Source of the DNA: Tillus elongatus
Taxonomy: Eukaryota > Arthropoda > Insecta > Coleoptera > Cleridae
Direction: 5' to 3'
Assembly: GCA_964006375.1 (NCBI GenBank)
Contig: OZ023262.1
Span: 197,432,778 to 197,496,777 of the forward strand
Length of the DNA stretch: 64,000 bases
The notes under the pieces are model-generated. The model had not been told where the DNA came from, searched no databases, and saw only the letters and a program-made list of their open reading frames with translations. Shown here in pieces: positions 27,942 through 39,502 of the stretch (the stretch's first letter is position 1; the number at the start of each line of letters is the position of its first letter). The translations under genes and the position numbers were made by a program.

Positions 27942-29104
27942 TGATGGCATCGATCGAGAAGAGCTGCGTTCTTACTATTCACCAAATAAATCGTTTGGTA
28001 ACAGCGATGAAATTGAAATAGCCATCAACCAACAAGATGCGTTCGTATGTCTGGCCGAGTCAGCTCTAATAATCGAAGGTGCTCTGGAACCTGTAGCAAT
28101 CCAAAATGCCACTGGTGCTTGTTATCTGTCAAATAATGGAGGAGCAGCTCTGTTTGAATCAATGACCTATGAGTTAAATAACAAGGAAGTGGAACGAGTG
28201 CGAGACCCATACACCACAACCATCATCAAAAGTCTGCTATCGTTCAGTAAGAATGAAGCCCAATCTCTTAGCAACGCCGGTCTGAATGTGTCGTCGGAGC
28301 ACATCACCTTAAATGATAACAAGTTTCACATGCTCCTACCTGTCTGGTTCCTCTTCAGTTTCTTTCATCATTTCAAAGGAGTTCTCTGTGGCAAACATAC
28401 TTTCCGCTTTACAAGAAGTCGAAACGATTCCAACGGCTATTACAGCACAGGTACGGCACGAGCAAAAATTACCGTAACCAATATGTTTTTAAAGGTAAAA
28501 CATGTATTTCCCAATGATAAAATGAAATTGGAACTGATGGATAAAATAGCCAAAGACACCTCTATATTTCTCGCATACCGCAAATGGGACATATATGAGT
28601 TACCAGCACTCAGAGATATCAACAGAGATGTGTGGGCTGTTAAAACTGCAACCAACTTGGAAAGACCTCGATATGTGATTATAGCATTTCAAACAGATCG
28701 TAAGGATAACGTGAAGAAGAGGTCAGACTATTTCGATAACATTGGTATGTTGGACCTCAGTGTTTCTAAATTCAGAATGCTACCCTTATGAATCTATGAA
28801 TATGGATTTTGAGAAATCGAAATATGCAGAAGCCTATAACATGTATACAGATTTTCAAAAAAACTTCTGTTATAAAAACATGTCGGAGCCTATCTTGAAT
28901 TATGACGAGTTTAAAGACAGAGCTCTATTTGTGATTGACTGTCAGTACCAGAACGAGTCAATCAAGTCTTCAACGGTGGACATTAAGGTGGAGTTCATGA
29001 GTCACGCCAACTTCCCAAAAAATACTCGTGTTTATTGTTTGGTTATTCATGACAGTGTAATGGAATATAAACCTCTAACGGGTATCGTTAGAGCCATTAT
29101 GTAA
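27901..29104 (+). pseudogene. Double-jelly-roll major capsid protein, frameshifted
   Basis: Homolog of the intact 401-residue gene at 58534-59739. The first part runs from ATG 27901 ('MSSKLEIFKEPVFDD') in frame to 28791, ending shortly after 'YFDNIG'. The remainder continues in the +1 frame from about 28762 ('FLNSECYPYESMNM', 'VIDCQYQNESIKSSTVDIKV', 'CLVIHDSVMEYKPLTG') to 29104. A single-nucleotide change near 28760-28790 explains the break, so the full protein is not made. The family is the arthropod double-jelly-roll-like capsid family that forms hexon-type capsomers. The upstream extension to 27808 is not conserved. Confidence 0.85.
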
Positions 29105-29479
29105 TAATAGTATGTCATTTATGTATGTCATTTATGTATCAATATGTACAACTTAATTAATCCTAATAAATTTTTATTGTATGTAAATCAGTTGTTTTAT
29201 TTTTATTTTGTTGCATTTTTATTAACCCCTTTCTGTAAGGTTAACAACTGTAAAAAACGTTGTTTATCCTTTGTAAGACCCCCTCTCTCTTACATCAGTT
29301 TGTTTCCTCAATACAAGAGAGAGAGACACTTGTTCAGTATGTGTTAAGTCGTGAAACAAGGATGACGTCTCTTGCTGTATGTAAGTACACTCTTCTTATT
29401 ATGTCTGTTTGTATTCAAATAACAAATACAAACATAACCTTACTAACAATTGGATGGCAGGGTAATCAGCCTGTACAAG
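29105..29479. other. No gene recognised (3' of capsid gene)
   Basis: AT-rich; 'aataaa' near 29164 may be the polyadenylation site of the plus-strand capsid genes. The genes that follow the capsid in element 2 (59768-62004) are absent here. Confidence 0.4.
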
Positions 29480-29650
29480 AGAGTGTGTGTTGGTTTTAGG
29501 TGTTAATACAGCTTGTTCTAACTTACTTAAATATTATATTTCTTCTGTTCAACAAGACGATTATTTTGATGTGTCACACATGTATGTAGCTCTAAGAATA
29601 GCTATACCGGAAGTGTCTACCGGAAGTAACATTTTTATTGAATATGCTTA
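29480..29650. repeat. Element-end sequence shared with element 2
   Basis: 'gagagtgtgtgttggtttta' and the following ~170 bases recur at 63265-63440 almost unchanged and lead into the 217-bp satellite in both places. Confidence 0.85.
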
Positions 29651-31170
29651 TAGAGTTTGCTTTGCTGAACAGCGTGTATGTATTGGTTCTATCGTACATC
29701 TCGCCGATCTTCCGCGATAAGGGTTTAAAGTTTTTTATCTCAGTTTCTTGTAGACCTTGTTACAAAACATACATTTTTGAAGTCGGTTCCTTTCTATCAC
29801 TTTCCATTGAAAAGATACAAGGATTTAAAGTTTAGACCGGAAGTGGCCATTTTATTATATATTCCACTTTGATTTGGTCTCCTTAACACCGTGCATATGT
29901 TGGTTCTATCGTACATCTCACGGATCTTCCGCGATAAGGATTTGAAGTTTTTTATCTCAGTTTCTTGTAGATCTTGTTACGAAACATACATTTTTAAAGT
30001 CGGTTCCTTTCTATCACTTGTCGTTGAAAAGATACAAGGATTTAAAGTTTAGACCGGAAGTGGCCATTTTATTGTATATTCCAATTTGATTTGGCCTCCT
30101 TAACACCATGCATGTATTGGTTCCATCGTACATCTCACGGATCTTCCGCGATAAGGGTTTAAAGTTTTTTATCTCAGTTTCTTGTAGAGCTTGTTACGAA
30201 ACGATATATTTTTAAAGTCAGTTCATTTCTATCACTTTCCGTTGAAAAGATATAACGATTTAAAGTTTAGACCGGAAGTGGCCATTTTATTATATATTCC
30301 AATTTGATTTGGCCTCCTTAACACCGTGCATGTGTTGGTTCCATCGTACATCTCACGGATCTTCCGCGATAAGGGTTTAAAGTTTTTTATCTCAGTTTCG
30401 TGTAGACCTTGTTACGAAACGATATATTTTTAAAGTCAGTTCATTTCTATCACTTTCCGTTGAAAAGATATAACGATTTAAAGTTTAGACCGGAAGTGGC
30501 CATTTTATTGTATATTCCAATTTGATTTGGCCTCCTTAACACCGTGCATGTGTTGGTTCCTGCGTACATCTCACGGATCTTCCGCGATAAGGGTTTAAAG
30601 TTTTTTATCTCAGTTTCTTGTAGACCTTGTTACGAAACATACATTTTTGAAGTCGGTTCCTTTCTATCACTTTCCGTTGAAAAGATACAAGGATTTAAAG
30701 TTTAGACCGGAAGTGGCCATTTTATTGTATATTCCAATTTGATTTGGCCTCCTTAACACCGTGCATGTGTTGGTTCTATCGTACATCTCACGGATCTTCC
30801 GCGATAAGGGTTTAAAGTTTTTTATCTCAGTTTCTTGTAGACCTTGTTATGAAACGATATATTTTTAAAGTCAGTTCATTTCTATCACTTTCCGTTGAAA
30901 AGATATAACGATTTAAAGTTTAGACCGGAAGTGGCCATTTTATTGTATATTCCAATTTGATTTGGCCTCCTTGTATACATTTTTTGAAGATAGTTCATTT
31001 CTATCACTTTCCGTTGAAAAGATATAACGATTTAAAGTTTAGACCGGAAGTGGCCATTTTATTGTATATTCCAATTTGATTTGGCCTCCTTAACACCGTG
31101 CATGTATTGGTTCTATCGTACGTCTGACGGATCTTCCGCGATAAGGGTTTTAAGTTTTTTATCTCATTTT
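29650..31170. repeat. 217-bp satellite array of element 1
   Basis: The marker 'accggaagtggccatttta' recurs near 29836, 30052, 30271, 30489, 30706, 30923 and 31042: six full units of 216-219 bp and one 119-bp partial. Each unit includes 'catctcacggatcttccgcg' and 'tttatctcagtttcttgtag'. No conserved ORF. The same satellite follows the same junction in element 2 (63450-64000+). Confidence 0.95.
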
Positions 31171-31828
31171 AATCGCCATTTTTTAATTCTGCTTACTTAG
31201 ACGAGTAACATGACACTAAACACGTGGAGAAAGGAATTGAACCTGTAACCAACCATTGTTTCTAAGCTTAAGAGTTGAACCTGTTGTCCATTTTGTTTCT
31301 GAGCTTCTTTTTGTTTTTGCCAGCGACCTCTATTGTCTCTCCGATATTTGGTTATGTCTAATAACAAAAGCTTTACGAATGGTTTGTTTTAATGGGGGGC
31401 GTAACTTTCAATCATGGAGGCTTCGACCAATACCATTATTCTCGCTTATCAACCTCACTCTCATTTGTCGGCTCTAAAGGTTGGGGTGACGTAACTTTAA
31501 ATAATGGAGTCTTCAACCATCTTTATCAGCAAAAGGCACCATTTTTAAGAACGAAAGCCGCCATTCTTTATCAGCGAAAGGCACCCATCTTTAAGAAAGA
31601 AAGCCGCCATTTTTTTATAATGTCAGCTTAAGGTATCACAGGCTTCCATCTTTCATTCCGCCATTTTGGTTCTTCCGTTTTGGTTCCGCCTCTAATATTA
31701 AACATTATTTTGTAAATCATCCATTTGTCTAATAATAACAAAAAACTTTAATTATGTTACATGTATGGTTTGTTTGTAATTAAAAGTCGTATATATATAT
31801 ATACCAACCTAAAACAATAAATTAACAA

Positions 31829-31902
31829 GCGTTTGCTTAGCTCAATGGGTAGCATCGTTGCCTCCCATCTGAATGCCCCGGGTTCGAAACTCACCTGCAC
31901 CA
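31829..31902 (+). ncRNA. tRNA-like Pol III promoter segment in right TIR
   Basis: Inverted copy of the segment at 21345-21418, with the same A box ('TAGCTCAATGGG') and B box ('GGTTCGAAAC'). Being in the TIRs, it points inward at one end and is mirrored at the other. Confidence 0.55.
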
Positions 31903-32059
31903 AATGGTTTTTTTCAAAAATATAATAAGTTGAAGTAATAGGTTAGACACTTATGTGACTGTCTGGCCCAAGTCGTGTGACGTCACTGTCTGGCCAAAGT
32001 TTCCTAGACAGGTCAATGACCTTAGAATGCAGAATAACAAGACTAAATGTGACTGTCTG

Positions 32060-32226
32060 GCCCAGGGCGTGGCTGGCGCCGGGGCAGGTGCCGGGCGTGG
32101 CGCCGGGGCAGGCGCCGGGGGGCAAGCGCCGGGCGTGGCACCGGGGCAGGCGCCGGCGCCAGGGCAGGCGCCGGGGCCGGGGCAGGCGCCGAGGCTGGCG
32201 CCAGGGCGTGGCGCCGGCGCATCCAG
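32060..32226. repeat. GC-rich minisatellite in right TIR
   Basis: Mirror of the left array, differing by one insertion ('gcaggcgccggcgccagg' type unit), so the two arms have diverged slightly since they were last homogenised. Confidence 0.9.
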
Positions 32227-32976
32227 CGTATTTCGGACTCCGATGCTGAAATGTGCAGGCGCCCCATCTACCTGGAACCACATCCTTCTTAATAGATGTA
32301 ATGGTATATTTTCCAGCAGATTATCAAGATCTTCGTCTAAAAAATTTTGAAAAATATTTCCATTGAGGTGTCCATCAAAAAAATGCGGCCCTATTATGTG
32401 GTCTTCAATTATTCCTCCCCATACATTTACACTCCACCTATGTTGCTGGTCAACAGTTCTCACAAAATGTGGATTGGCATCAGCGTAGAAGTGTACATTA
32501 TGTCTGTTTACAAGACCACTGTTTTGGAATGTCGCCTCATCGGTGAACAATACATTATTCAAAAATCGTTCCTCTTCTCCAATTCGAGCAAGACCCCAAT
32601 TACAGAATTGTATTCTATTTTCGAAGCCTTGCCTATTAAGTATTTGAGTGAGTTGCACACGATATTGAAGGAACCTATTCTTACTTAACATTCTTTTCAC
32701 AGAAGTTTGACTTAAGATCAACATATCACATATATCTGCTGTACTTCTATGTGGGTCTTCAACAACAGATGCGACAACATTAAATTCATTCTCTTCGTTT
32801 AGCACTGGCTTGATTTGTTCATGCTTCTCGCACTTAGCTGTCCCCGTCCGGTCAACTCTATTCTTAAGTCTTTGAAATGATCTTGCATCTGGATGCCTTC
32901 TTTCAGGAAATCCCTCAGCGTACACTCTGGATGCCAAAAGACAATTCTTTAAGCATTCTCCAAGGACATAAATCAT
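32227..32976 (-). pseudogene. Tc1/mariner-superfamily transposase, truncated by element 1
   Basis: Starts near ATG 32976 ('MIYVLGECLKN'; the frame extends further upstream into a tandem duplication). DUF4817-like N-terminus ('EGFPERRHPDARSFQRL'), first catalytic Asp in 'NNVLFTDEATFQNSG', 'SVNVWGGIIEDHIIGPHFFD', second Asp in 'MWFQVDGAPAHFS'. At 'RNTLD' the reading passes into the element's GC-rich repeat, so the third catalytic residue and C-terminus are missing. The missing part is not at the left flank of element 1, so this is not a simple insertion. Confidence 0.8.
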
Positions 32977-32989
32977 TGCATTTGATTCT

Positions 32990-33240
32990 TCAAGTGTGTA
33001 CTTTATTTTTATTACAAAATAATCCTTAAAAAAAAAAGAGAATATGCACAAGACGTCACCAAATGTCACAAGATTATACAAATAATTAGTTACATGTAGT
33101 AATTAGTTACATATAAATCATTTCAATTGACCTCTGAATCGTATACTTCATTTTTGTTACAAAATACCTCTTATTCAAAAAGATAATATGCACAAGATGT
33201 CACCAAATGTCACAAGATTGTACAAATAATTGGTTACATT
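32990..33240. repeat. 144-bp tandem duplication
   Basis: 'tatgcacaaga(c/t)gtcaccaaa' at 33043 and 33187, with matching flanks ('tacttyatttttrttacaaaa' region). Two units. 33241-33907 is otherwise unrecognised; several 'accctgta' motifs (33484, 33780, 33900) look like Tc1-type terminal sequence. Confidence 0.8.
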
Positions 33241-33905
33241 GTCATGTCAACGAGCAGCAATTGCTTGGATTCCTTGTGCCTGTGATTTTTCTCATGTTCT
33301 GTGTAAATTTTTGAAATAAGCTCAATATCTCAAAAGTAGGCTGAGATAGATACGGTAAACATAATATTTTCTGAATAAGCACAGTTTAAGCTTTCTAACG
33401 GCAAAATAATATACAGGATGTTGTGTTTAAGAAATTCAATTAAACTGAAGGTGAATGTAGGGATGTTTGAAGAGAAATTTTGAACACCCTGTATGAACGA
33501 ATGCAAATATAAAGACAGTTCACGATGAACTAGGCCCATATTAGATTGCACGTAAAATTTTAAGGGTAACTAGTGAACAGTGGCAGAGATATAACAGTCT
33601 GAAGAAAGTATCTTTTGACAAAAATTTTTACGAAAAATTATTAACTCGGCAACACTGCATTTGACAATCTCACAATTTTTTATTTGAATAAATAACCTAC
33701 AGAAGCTTCATCCACCACATAAAAAAATATAGTATTCTATTTAAGAAAAATATAATTTTGGTATTACTCTTTTTTGTACACCCTGTATACTTAAAAATAA
33801 TTTTGGGTTGTAGCAAATATCACACCTTATAAATTTCATTGTTAAATTTTTTATCAAGTGCAACGGTTTAGTAACTATGGACCAACGCGGGCTTTTTGGA
33901 CAACC

Positions 33906-33907
<2 letters not shown>

Positions 33908-33999
<92 letters not shown>
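33908..33999. repeat. (TA)n microsatellite
   Basis: Directly follows 'caaccctgta'. 34000-34920 has no recognised gene. Confidence 0.95.
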
Positions 34000-34002
<3 letters not shown>

Positions 34003-34929
34003 CTAATAAATAAATAAAAAATATAAATAGCTATTGGACAGTTAATGTATTATTACATTTTTATTTATAAATTTACTTTAGATAGAGATGGATAAAATTC
34101 AATAATTTGAATTAAAAAAATTCAATTGTATATAAAACTCTTATAAAGGAATTTGTTTTTAAATTGTACCTACCATAGATCACCTACTGCCCATCTTATA
34201 TTATAATGTTTTCATTATATTTTTTGTGGAATTGTGTAGTTTATATGTTTATGTTATTGAATTTTAACAGTTGTATTGATGATATTTAATTTTATATGAA
34301 TGTATATAGTATACCAGTAGTTTATGTGTGCAGTCTATTTTATGTTTTATCTGTTTGATATATTTTGAACGTAATGTTACTTAAGAATGGCATATTTGCA
34401 TAGAACATAGTGGTAACTGTATTGTTGTCTTTTGACGTGCTCCATACCAATTGATTGGTTTTTATTTATGTACCTGATGTACTTGAGCTAATACACATCC
34501 ATTTGTCTATCTATCTATCTACATTTTTCTGTATTTTCCTTTGTTCTGCAACGCCATTATATTTCTTTTTATTATCTATATCAATCATCATTGTACACTG
34601 TTTTGATTAATAAAAGCTTTTTCTGGCTAGCTAATTTGTTTAATATTAATTAATTATAAAAATATTTTATTGATCAGGGCATAAAAAAATCTAGATTTCA
34701 AAAGGCGTGCTTCAGTTTCGAAATGGACAGCTGATATACAAAATTTACAATTGTTAAAGTAACACTTTGTTCACTTGGATTCATTCCACTCCAAATATTA
34801 TAAAATAGTGTTTAAATCATTTGAAAAAATGGACACCGTTTCAAAACAAATATATACAATTTTTATAGATCCAATACAAGTGTCTCACAAATATTAAACT
34901 CTACATACTCAACTTACTGATGATCACCG

Positions 34930-35345
34930 TATGGTACAAAGCGGTCTGAGCAAATGCAGAGAGCAAGGGGACTTAACTTTAGACTCTATAAGTGTTTAGG
35001 AAAAACTACCACGCTCTTGCAGGCAGAAATGCTTGCTATAGATCTTTGTGTACAGGAGTGCATACAAAGAAGATGACTCAGATATAGAGAGATCTACATC
35101 CTCAGATAGTCAGGCAGTACTTAAGACTCTAAAACCTGACCTGACCTGACCTGATCTGGGAATGCAAAACATTCTTGAAGCAACTGGCTGCGAACAACAA
35201 AGTAACTTCGATGTCGGTACCAGGGCATCAAGGCATCGAAGGAAAAGAGCAAGTAGATAGCCTAGCAAAAAGGGCTCAAACAACATTATTACATGGTCCA
35301 GAGCCCTATTGTGGACTAACAAAAAGCCACGTGGGAAACGAACTT
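34930..35345 (+). pseudogene. LINE RNase H domain remnant
   Basis: Plus-strand pieces 'SDSQAVLKTLK' (near 35105), 'WECKTFLKQLAANNKVTSMS' and 'VPGHQGIEGKEQVDSLAKRA' (near 35230-35275), then 'GPEPYCGL', are typical of the RNase HI domain of I/Jockey-type LINEs. A stop and a short (CTGAC)n run at 35132-35152 interrupt it. Confidence 0.7.
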
Positions 35346-35419
35346 GATACTTGAGAGAGGAACCAAATGCTGTCCTAATAAAGAAAAACGTCAGGCTTAA
35401 GGCAGTTAAAATGGTTCAT

Positions 35420-36865
35420 CACCATATTAAAAGAGAATTCTGAGGTGATTCTTGAATTGAACAGGAATGACTTGGGAATAATCACATGTTTTTACCCCCC
35501 TCCCGTTTACGACTAGGCACCAGAGCAGGGGAGAACGCTCCCCTGCGGACAACCCGCCGCGACTTCCGCCAGCAGAGTCCCTCCCGCGAGTGAGGTGAAC
35601 ACCGCCCTGTCCCTGAGCATGGAATCGATCCACCTGCAGCATATCTCCTTTATTCCACGCTCCCTGACAGCTGCCAGTACCGATCCGAATGAAGTGTCGC
35701 TGAAGGTTCGCTCTATGTCTAGGCAGGCCCCCAGGCCAACTCCCTGTTCTCCAGCGTATTCTCTAGTTTCAGCACCAGTTGGTGCAGTGCTGGTTCTGTC
35801 GAGACTCTTCCTCTGTATGCATATTGTCCGCAGTGTAGGGGATATGCTTCCAGTACACCGCTTCTAATGTGCCGGTGGAGCAGTTTTTCCATTGTTTTTA
35901 GCAAGAAGGACATGATATTCATTGGCCTTAAGGACTTTGCCTGGTTTATTGGACGCCCATGTTTAGGAATGAATACAACCCAGGCCAGTCTCCATGCCCT
36001 CCGAATGTACCCCAGAGCCAGGCTGGCCCTCATAATGAGGGTAAGCGCCGGCGCCAGGATGTCTATACCCTGTTGGAGCTTGATGGGCATTATTACATCA
36101 AATCCCGAAGAGTTGAATGACTTGAAACTGTTAATGGCCAATCTGATTTTTCTCCAAGTAACCGCCTCTTTTGCGACCGTCCAGTCTACTCTAAATGCCT
36201 GCCTGTACGGCGTCTCTATTTCTAAGTGTTCCCAGTCCGGAGGTTATTGGTTTACAGCCGTGGAAGTGCGTCTGTAGTAAAACTTCCATAGTTTCCTCCC
36301 CCGAGCTTGTAAAGCCTCCTGAGGATGTTCTAAGGAAGCCTATGTTGGTCTGAGTGCTCTTGGACAGGATCTTGTGTAGTCGAGCACTCTCGGATGTGCT
36401 CTCCACTCTCTCGCAGTGCGTCCTCCACGACTCCTTCCTGGCGTCCCTCAGTCTTATTTTATAGCTCGTTAGGGCCTGTCTATATTCATTCCATGCTTCC
36501 GACCTTTTGGCAGCGTTTAACAGCTTACGAACCTGCGTCCTCCTTTGCCTGAGGCCTTCGTTCAACCACGGTACTTTCCTGGTAGGCGCCCTCATTTTCA
36601 GGGGGCAGTTGGCGTTATAGGCGCAGGTGATTGCACCTCGCACTTGGGCTGCCGCAATCTTGAGGTTTGTTAAATTGTCCACTGCTAGGTCTGCCCTGTA
36701 GGCTTCCCAGTCCGCCTTGCATGGGTCCCGGTACGATACCGTTTGTCTTTCGAGTTTGGAGATTTCAAGCCGCACGTATCTGTGGTCTGAGCTACTGACT
36801 TCCCTAAACACAGCCCAGTGTTGTGTCTCTAGTTCAAGGTTCTTGATATTCAGTTTTCTGATCAC
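35420..36865 (-). pseudogene. LINE ORF2 remnant (linker and reverse transcriptase)
   Basis: The minus-strand reading from 36865 encodes the region after the endonuclease ('SSSDHRYVRLEISKLERQTV', 'VPWLNEGLRQRRTQVRKLLN'). After a frame change, 36141-35719 encodes the RT fingers/palm ('RASLALGYIRRAWRLAWVVF', 'MSFLLKTMEKLLHRHIRSGV'), and to about 35430 'CPQGSVLP' precedes the lost catalytic box. Higher GC than the surroundings suggests a different, younger source. Jockey/LOA/R1-like. Inactive. Confidence 0.8.
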
Positions 36866-36950
36866 CGTCTCTTGCGGGACGGTGTCAGGTATCCGTACGA
36901 GGACCTTGCGTCTCTTTGGGAGTTCTTTGGGCTAGACGGCTGCCGCGCCC

Positions 36951-37900
36951 TCACAAATCCGACCAAGGCCCCCGATCGTTTTCCGCAGCCAGTCTCGAGA
37001 CATTCGGGCCGGCACGGGTTATACAGAGCATGCCTCCCACTAGGCGCGCCCGGTGGAACTGAGGCGAGCTCTCACCTTCCTGAAGAGAGTCCATCGCAGC
37101 TACCACCGCAGCCTGGGTCAGGTCTGCATTTCTCTGGTCTAGCGTGACCTCAGGATGGCGTTTGTCAATCACCGCCATCCCGAAGCCCTCCGCAGCCTCC
37201 CTTTACGAGCCAGTCTGCGCCCGTGTTCCGGTCCTGTCCATTTTGGGACGTCTGTCTGTAGTAGGCGTGCTAGAGCCCGAGCGATGCCTCTTCTGACTCG
37301 CACTGCCTCTTGCGCCTTTACAGGTGCCATGGCCCTTTTGGGACGTCTGTCTGTAGGCGTGCTAAAGTCCGAGTGCGGCCTCTTCTGACTCGAACTCCCC
37401 TCTTGCGCCTTTACAAGTTTCTCGACCGTCCACGCCGCGGTCGCCATTTTCTGCGCTCTCCGTAACTTCTTTCTTTGTGCCCTGGAAAGACTCTTGGACA
37501 GTTCCTCTACCTTTGCAGTAAGGTCCTCATTGGTGGAGAAGCCTCCAGAGTCCGCGGACCTCATCGCCCTCCGGTAGGACCCAGCCTCCAGCTTGGGTGT
37601 CGGGGACAGTTCTGTGGCCGAAGCTACCCCCTAATACCCCGTATCTACGTCGGTCAGGAGACCTCCAGGGTCCGCGGACGCTGCCGCTCCCTGGCTCGTC
37701 TCAGTTTCCGGAATAGACTCGAGATACGAATCTGTAGCCGGATGCACTCCTCGAGCCTTATTGGTTTGGTTTTATTTATAATTATCTTCTTTATGTTGTT
37801 CTCACGAGAATGAGCAAAATACTGTCCACATCACCAGAACTCCCTGTGTGTGTGCAAGGCGGATTACTCTGGAGGGTTGCCCGGTATATCCTTACCCTGG
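36951..37900 (-). pseudogene. LINE ORF1 remnant (DUF4780-like)
   Basis: Upstream of the ORF2 remnant on the same strand. 37564-37169 is basic with 'LSRAQRKKLRRAQKMATAAW', and 37178-36951 has 'VAVIDKRHP'-type residues ('MAVIDKRHPEVTLDQRNADL') as in DUF4780-containing ORF1-like proteins of insect LINEs. Broken into frames. Confidence 0.55.
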
Positions 37901-37949
37901 CGCCATCCATTCCTAGGCACGGGTCACGTGATACCGTGGATTGGGGGAG

Positions 37950-38380
37950 TTTTATAGACCTCCACGTCTAGATCCGTCATGTTTAGTTATAAACAGGGTC
38001 ACCTCGTGCAGGATGCGGCTCTTCACCATGCATGACGGTGTTGGATAAAGCTTCATCAACAGCTCATGTTGTTTCCGCTTCCTCAGCTTGCCCCCTTGAG
38101 TCTTTTGCCCCCGACTCCTCGACCTCATAAGGTTACTTGGGTAGATCTTTTGTATACAATAAATTGAGCTCAGTGAATCTGCAGCAATAAGGACTTTTTT
38201 ATGATTTGTGTTGTTAGCGAAGTTAATCGCTTGTAATACAGCAAATATTTCTCCTGTGGGGCATAATTGATACATTGTTTTTACAAATATCAAATGAATG
38301 TTCAAAGTGACAGAATCAAATAACCTTATTGTTTCTAATAGCTTGGGATATGAAAATATAAGTATTTTCCTCGTAAACAT
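37950..38380 (-). pseudogene. LINE RNase H-like fragment
   Basis: 'TGEIFAVLQAINFANN' and 'KVLIAADSLSSIYCIQ' resemble the 'AEIxAI' and 'DSxSxL' motifs of LINE RNase H. Only a short piece is recognisable within an otherwise unassignable 142-residue frame. 38381-39502 shows dispersed-repeat fragments only. Confidence 0.5.
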
Positions 38381-39502
38381 ATTTCTCTGTACTTACACGA
38401 GTTTAAGTTGACGTGAGAAGTTAAATAATAAATTTTCACTTTTTGGATTTTCTTTTTCCCTTAAATTTTGATAACAGAGAATGTAAATTGAATTTTATGT
38501 TTTTGTTATCAAATGTTCGTGTAAAAAACATTTAATCAGTTCTGGCAGATATTTTTTGTATTTTCGTACAAATCATTTTTTGTCTAATTTTGTTTAAATG
38601 TTAATATTAATTAATAATTCACACTCAATAACTTTTGTAATAAAAATGTGGGCGAAATCACGTGAAAATATTGTTTTTAATTTTCGTAAAAATTTATGTA
38701 GAAAAGTTTCGGATAAAAAACTGTTGAGGAAATTTTCGTACGAAGCATTTTCGTGTTACATTACCTAAGCCAATTTTTGTAATAAAAAAGGCAAATTTTT
38801 CCCAAGGAGACTGCTAGCAAATTTTCTTTATTTTAGTAATGTTTATCAAGGGCTTTTGGTGAATAATCATATCCTGGCAAGTGTACTTTTTGTTAAAATT
38901 GCTTGAATTTAGTTCATTGGCCAGAAAAACCGGACAAGTATTTTTCTGGAAAAGTTTTTGGACAATCCTGGTTTTTTGAAGAATAAAATTTGGATCAAAT
39001 ATGGTACATGGTTTCCACTATAAAAGTTATACTAACTACCAAATTTGATTTCTTCTATTCAAAAAATACATATTTAATTTAAAAAATATTTTTATGAAAA
39101 TTAGTTACCTTAGCGCACTTACTGTGTCAAAACTTTTTCCATTGTGTTTGTAAAACATAAAAGTATCTATTTTGTTTGTGCTTTGTAAGACAATAACAGG
39201 ATTTTTCCGGAACGATGTGCTGCTATCACAGGGATAGTAACAAAGTTTGCTTTGCAAATGAGGCAAATCGAATTGAATTTCCTGCAGTTCTATAAACTAA
39301 GTGTCAATGTAAACAAGTTAATCTTCTTACTGCGTTGATAGACCCTTCTCCAAAGATTAGTTTGTTACTAAGTGACTTAATGTTTAATACACGACAACAT
39401 CTGGTATTGGATAAAGTTTCACCTTTCACTTTCTGGGACACACAGCTCTTTTCTTTTAGTAAAATAAACCGGTAAGTCTGAATTTATGTCGTTTCAAAAT
39501 AG

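Larger units (their letters stand above)
20927..32226. mobile_element. Virus-like element 1 (Polinton/Maverick - adintovirus type), eroded, right end truncated
   Basis: About 11.3 kb bounded by long inverted repeats (left 20927-21760, right 31330-32226). It carries KilA-N (+), an integrase/chromodomain remnant (-), a fiber-like protein (-), a YWDD-motif protein (-), a packaging ATPase (-), a lytic protein (+), a protease (+), a penton-like protein (+), a small ORF (+) and a major capsid pseudogene (+). The left terminus 'aagtaggtaatgcgccactt' matches that of element 2 at 47161. The right TIR stops about 125 bp short of the expected terminus and joins a transposase. No type B DNA polymerase is present. 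The deletions listed under its genes make it non-autonomous. Confidence 0.85.
31330..32226. repeat. Right terminal inverted repeat of element 1, truncated
   Basis: Reverse complement of the left ends of both elements: 'caatcatggaggcttcgacc' and 'ggctctaaaggttggggtga' match element 2's 47880-48000, the tRNA-like segment is at 31829-31902, TGACGTCA at 31978-31985, and the GC-rich minisatellite at 32060-32226. It ends at 'gcgccggcgc', about 125 bp before the expected terminus, and continues directly as transposase sequence. Confidence 0.85.

Noticed and set aside
29650..31170. CRISPR-like array
   Set aside because: Units are 217 bp, contiguous and homologous throughout, with no unique spacers; this is a satellite in eukaryotic DNA.
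31951..33081. A 376-residue fused protein (transposase plus Pro/Ala tail)
   Set aside because: The frame crosses the transposon/TIR junction and starts in a tandem duplication; it is a chimera of a truncated transposase and repeat sequence.
35595..36277. Plus-strand ORFs opposite the LINE remnant
   Set aside because: They are antisense shadows of the RT-coding strand.
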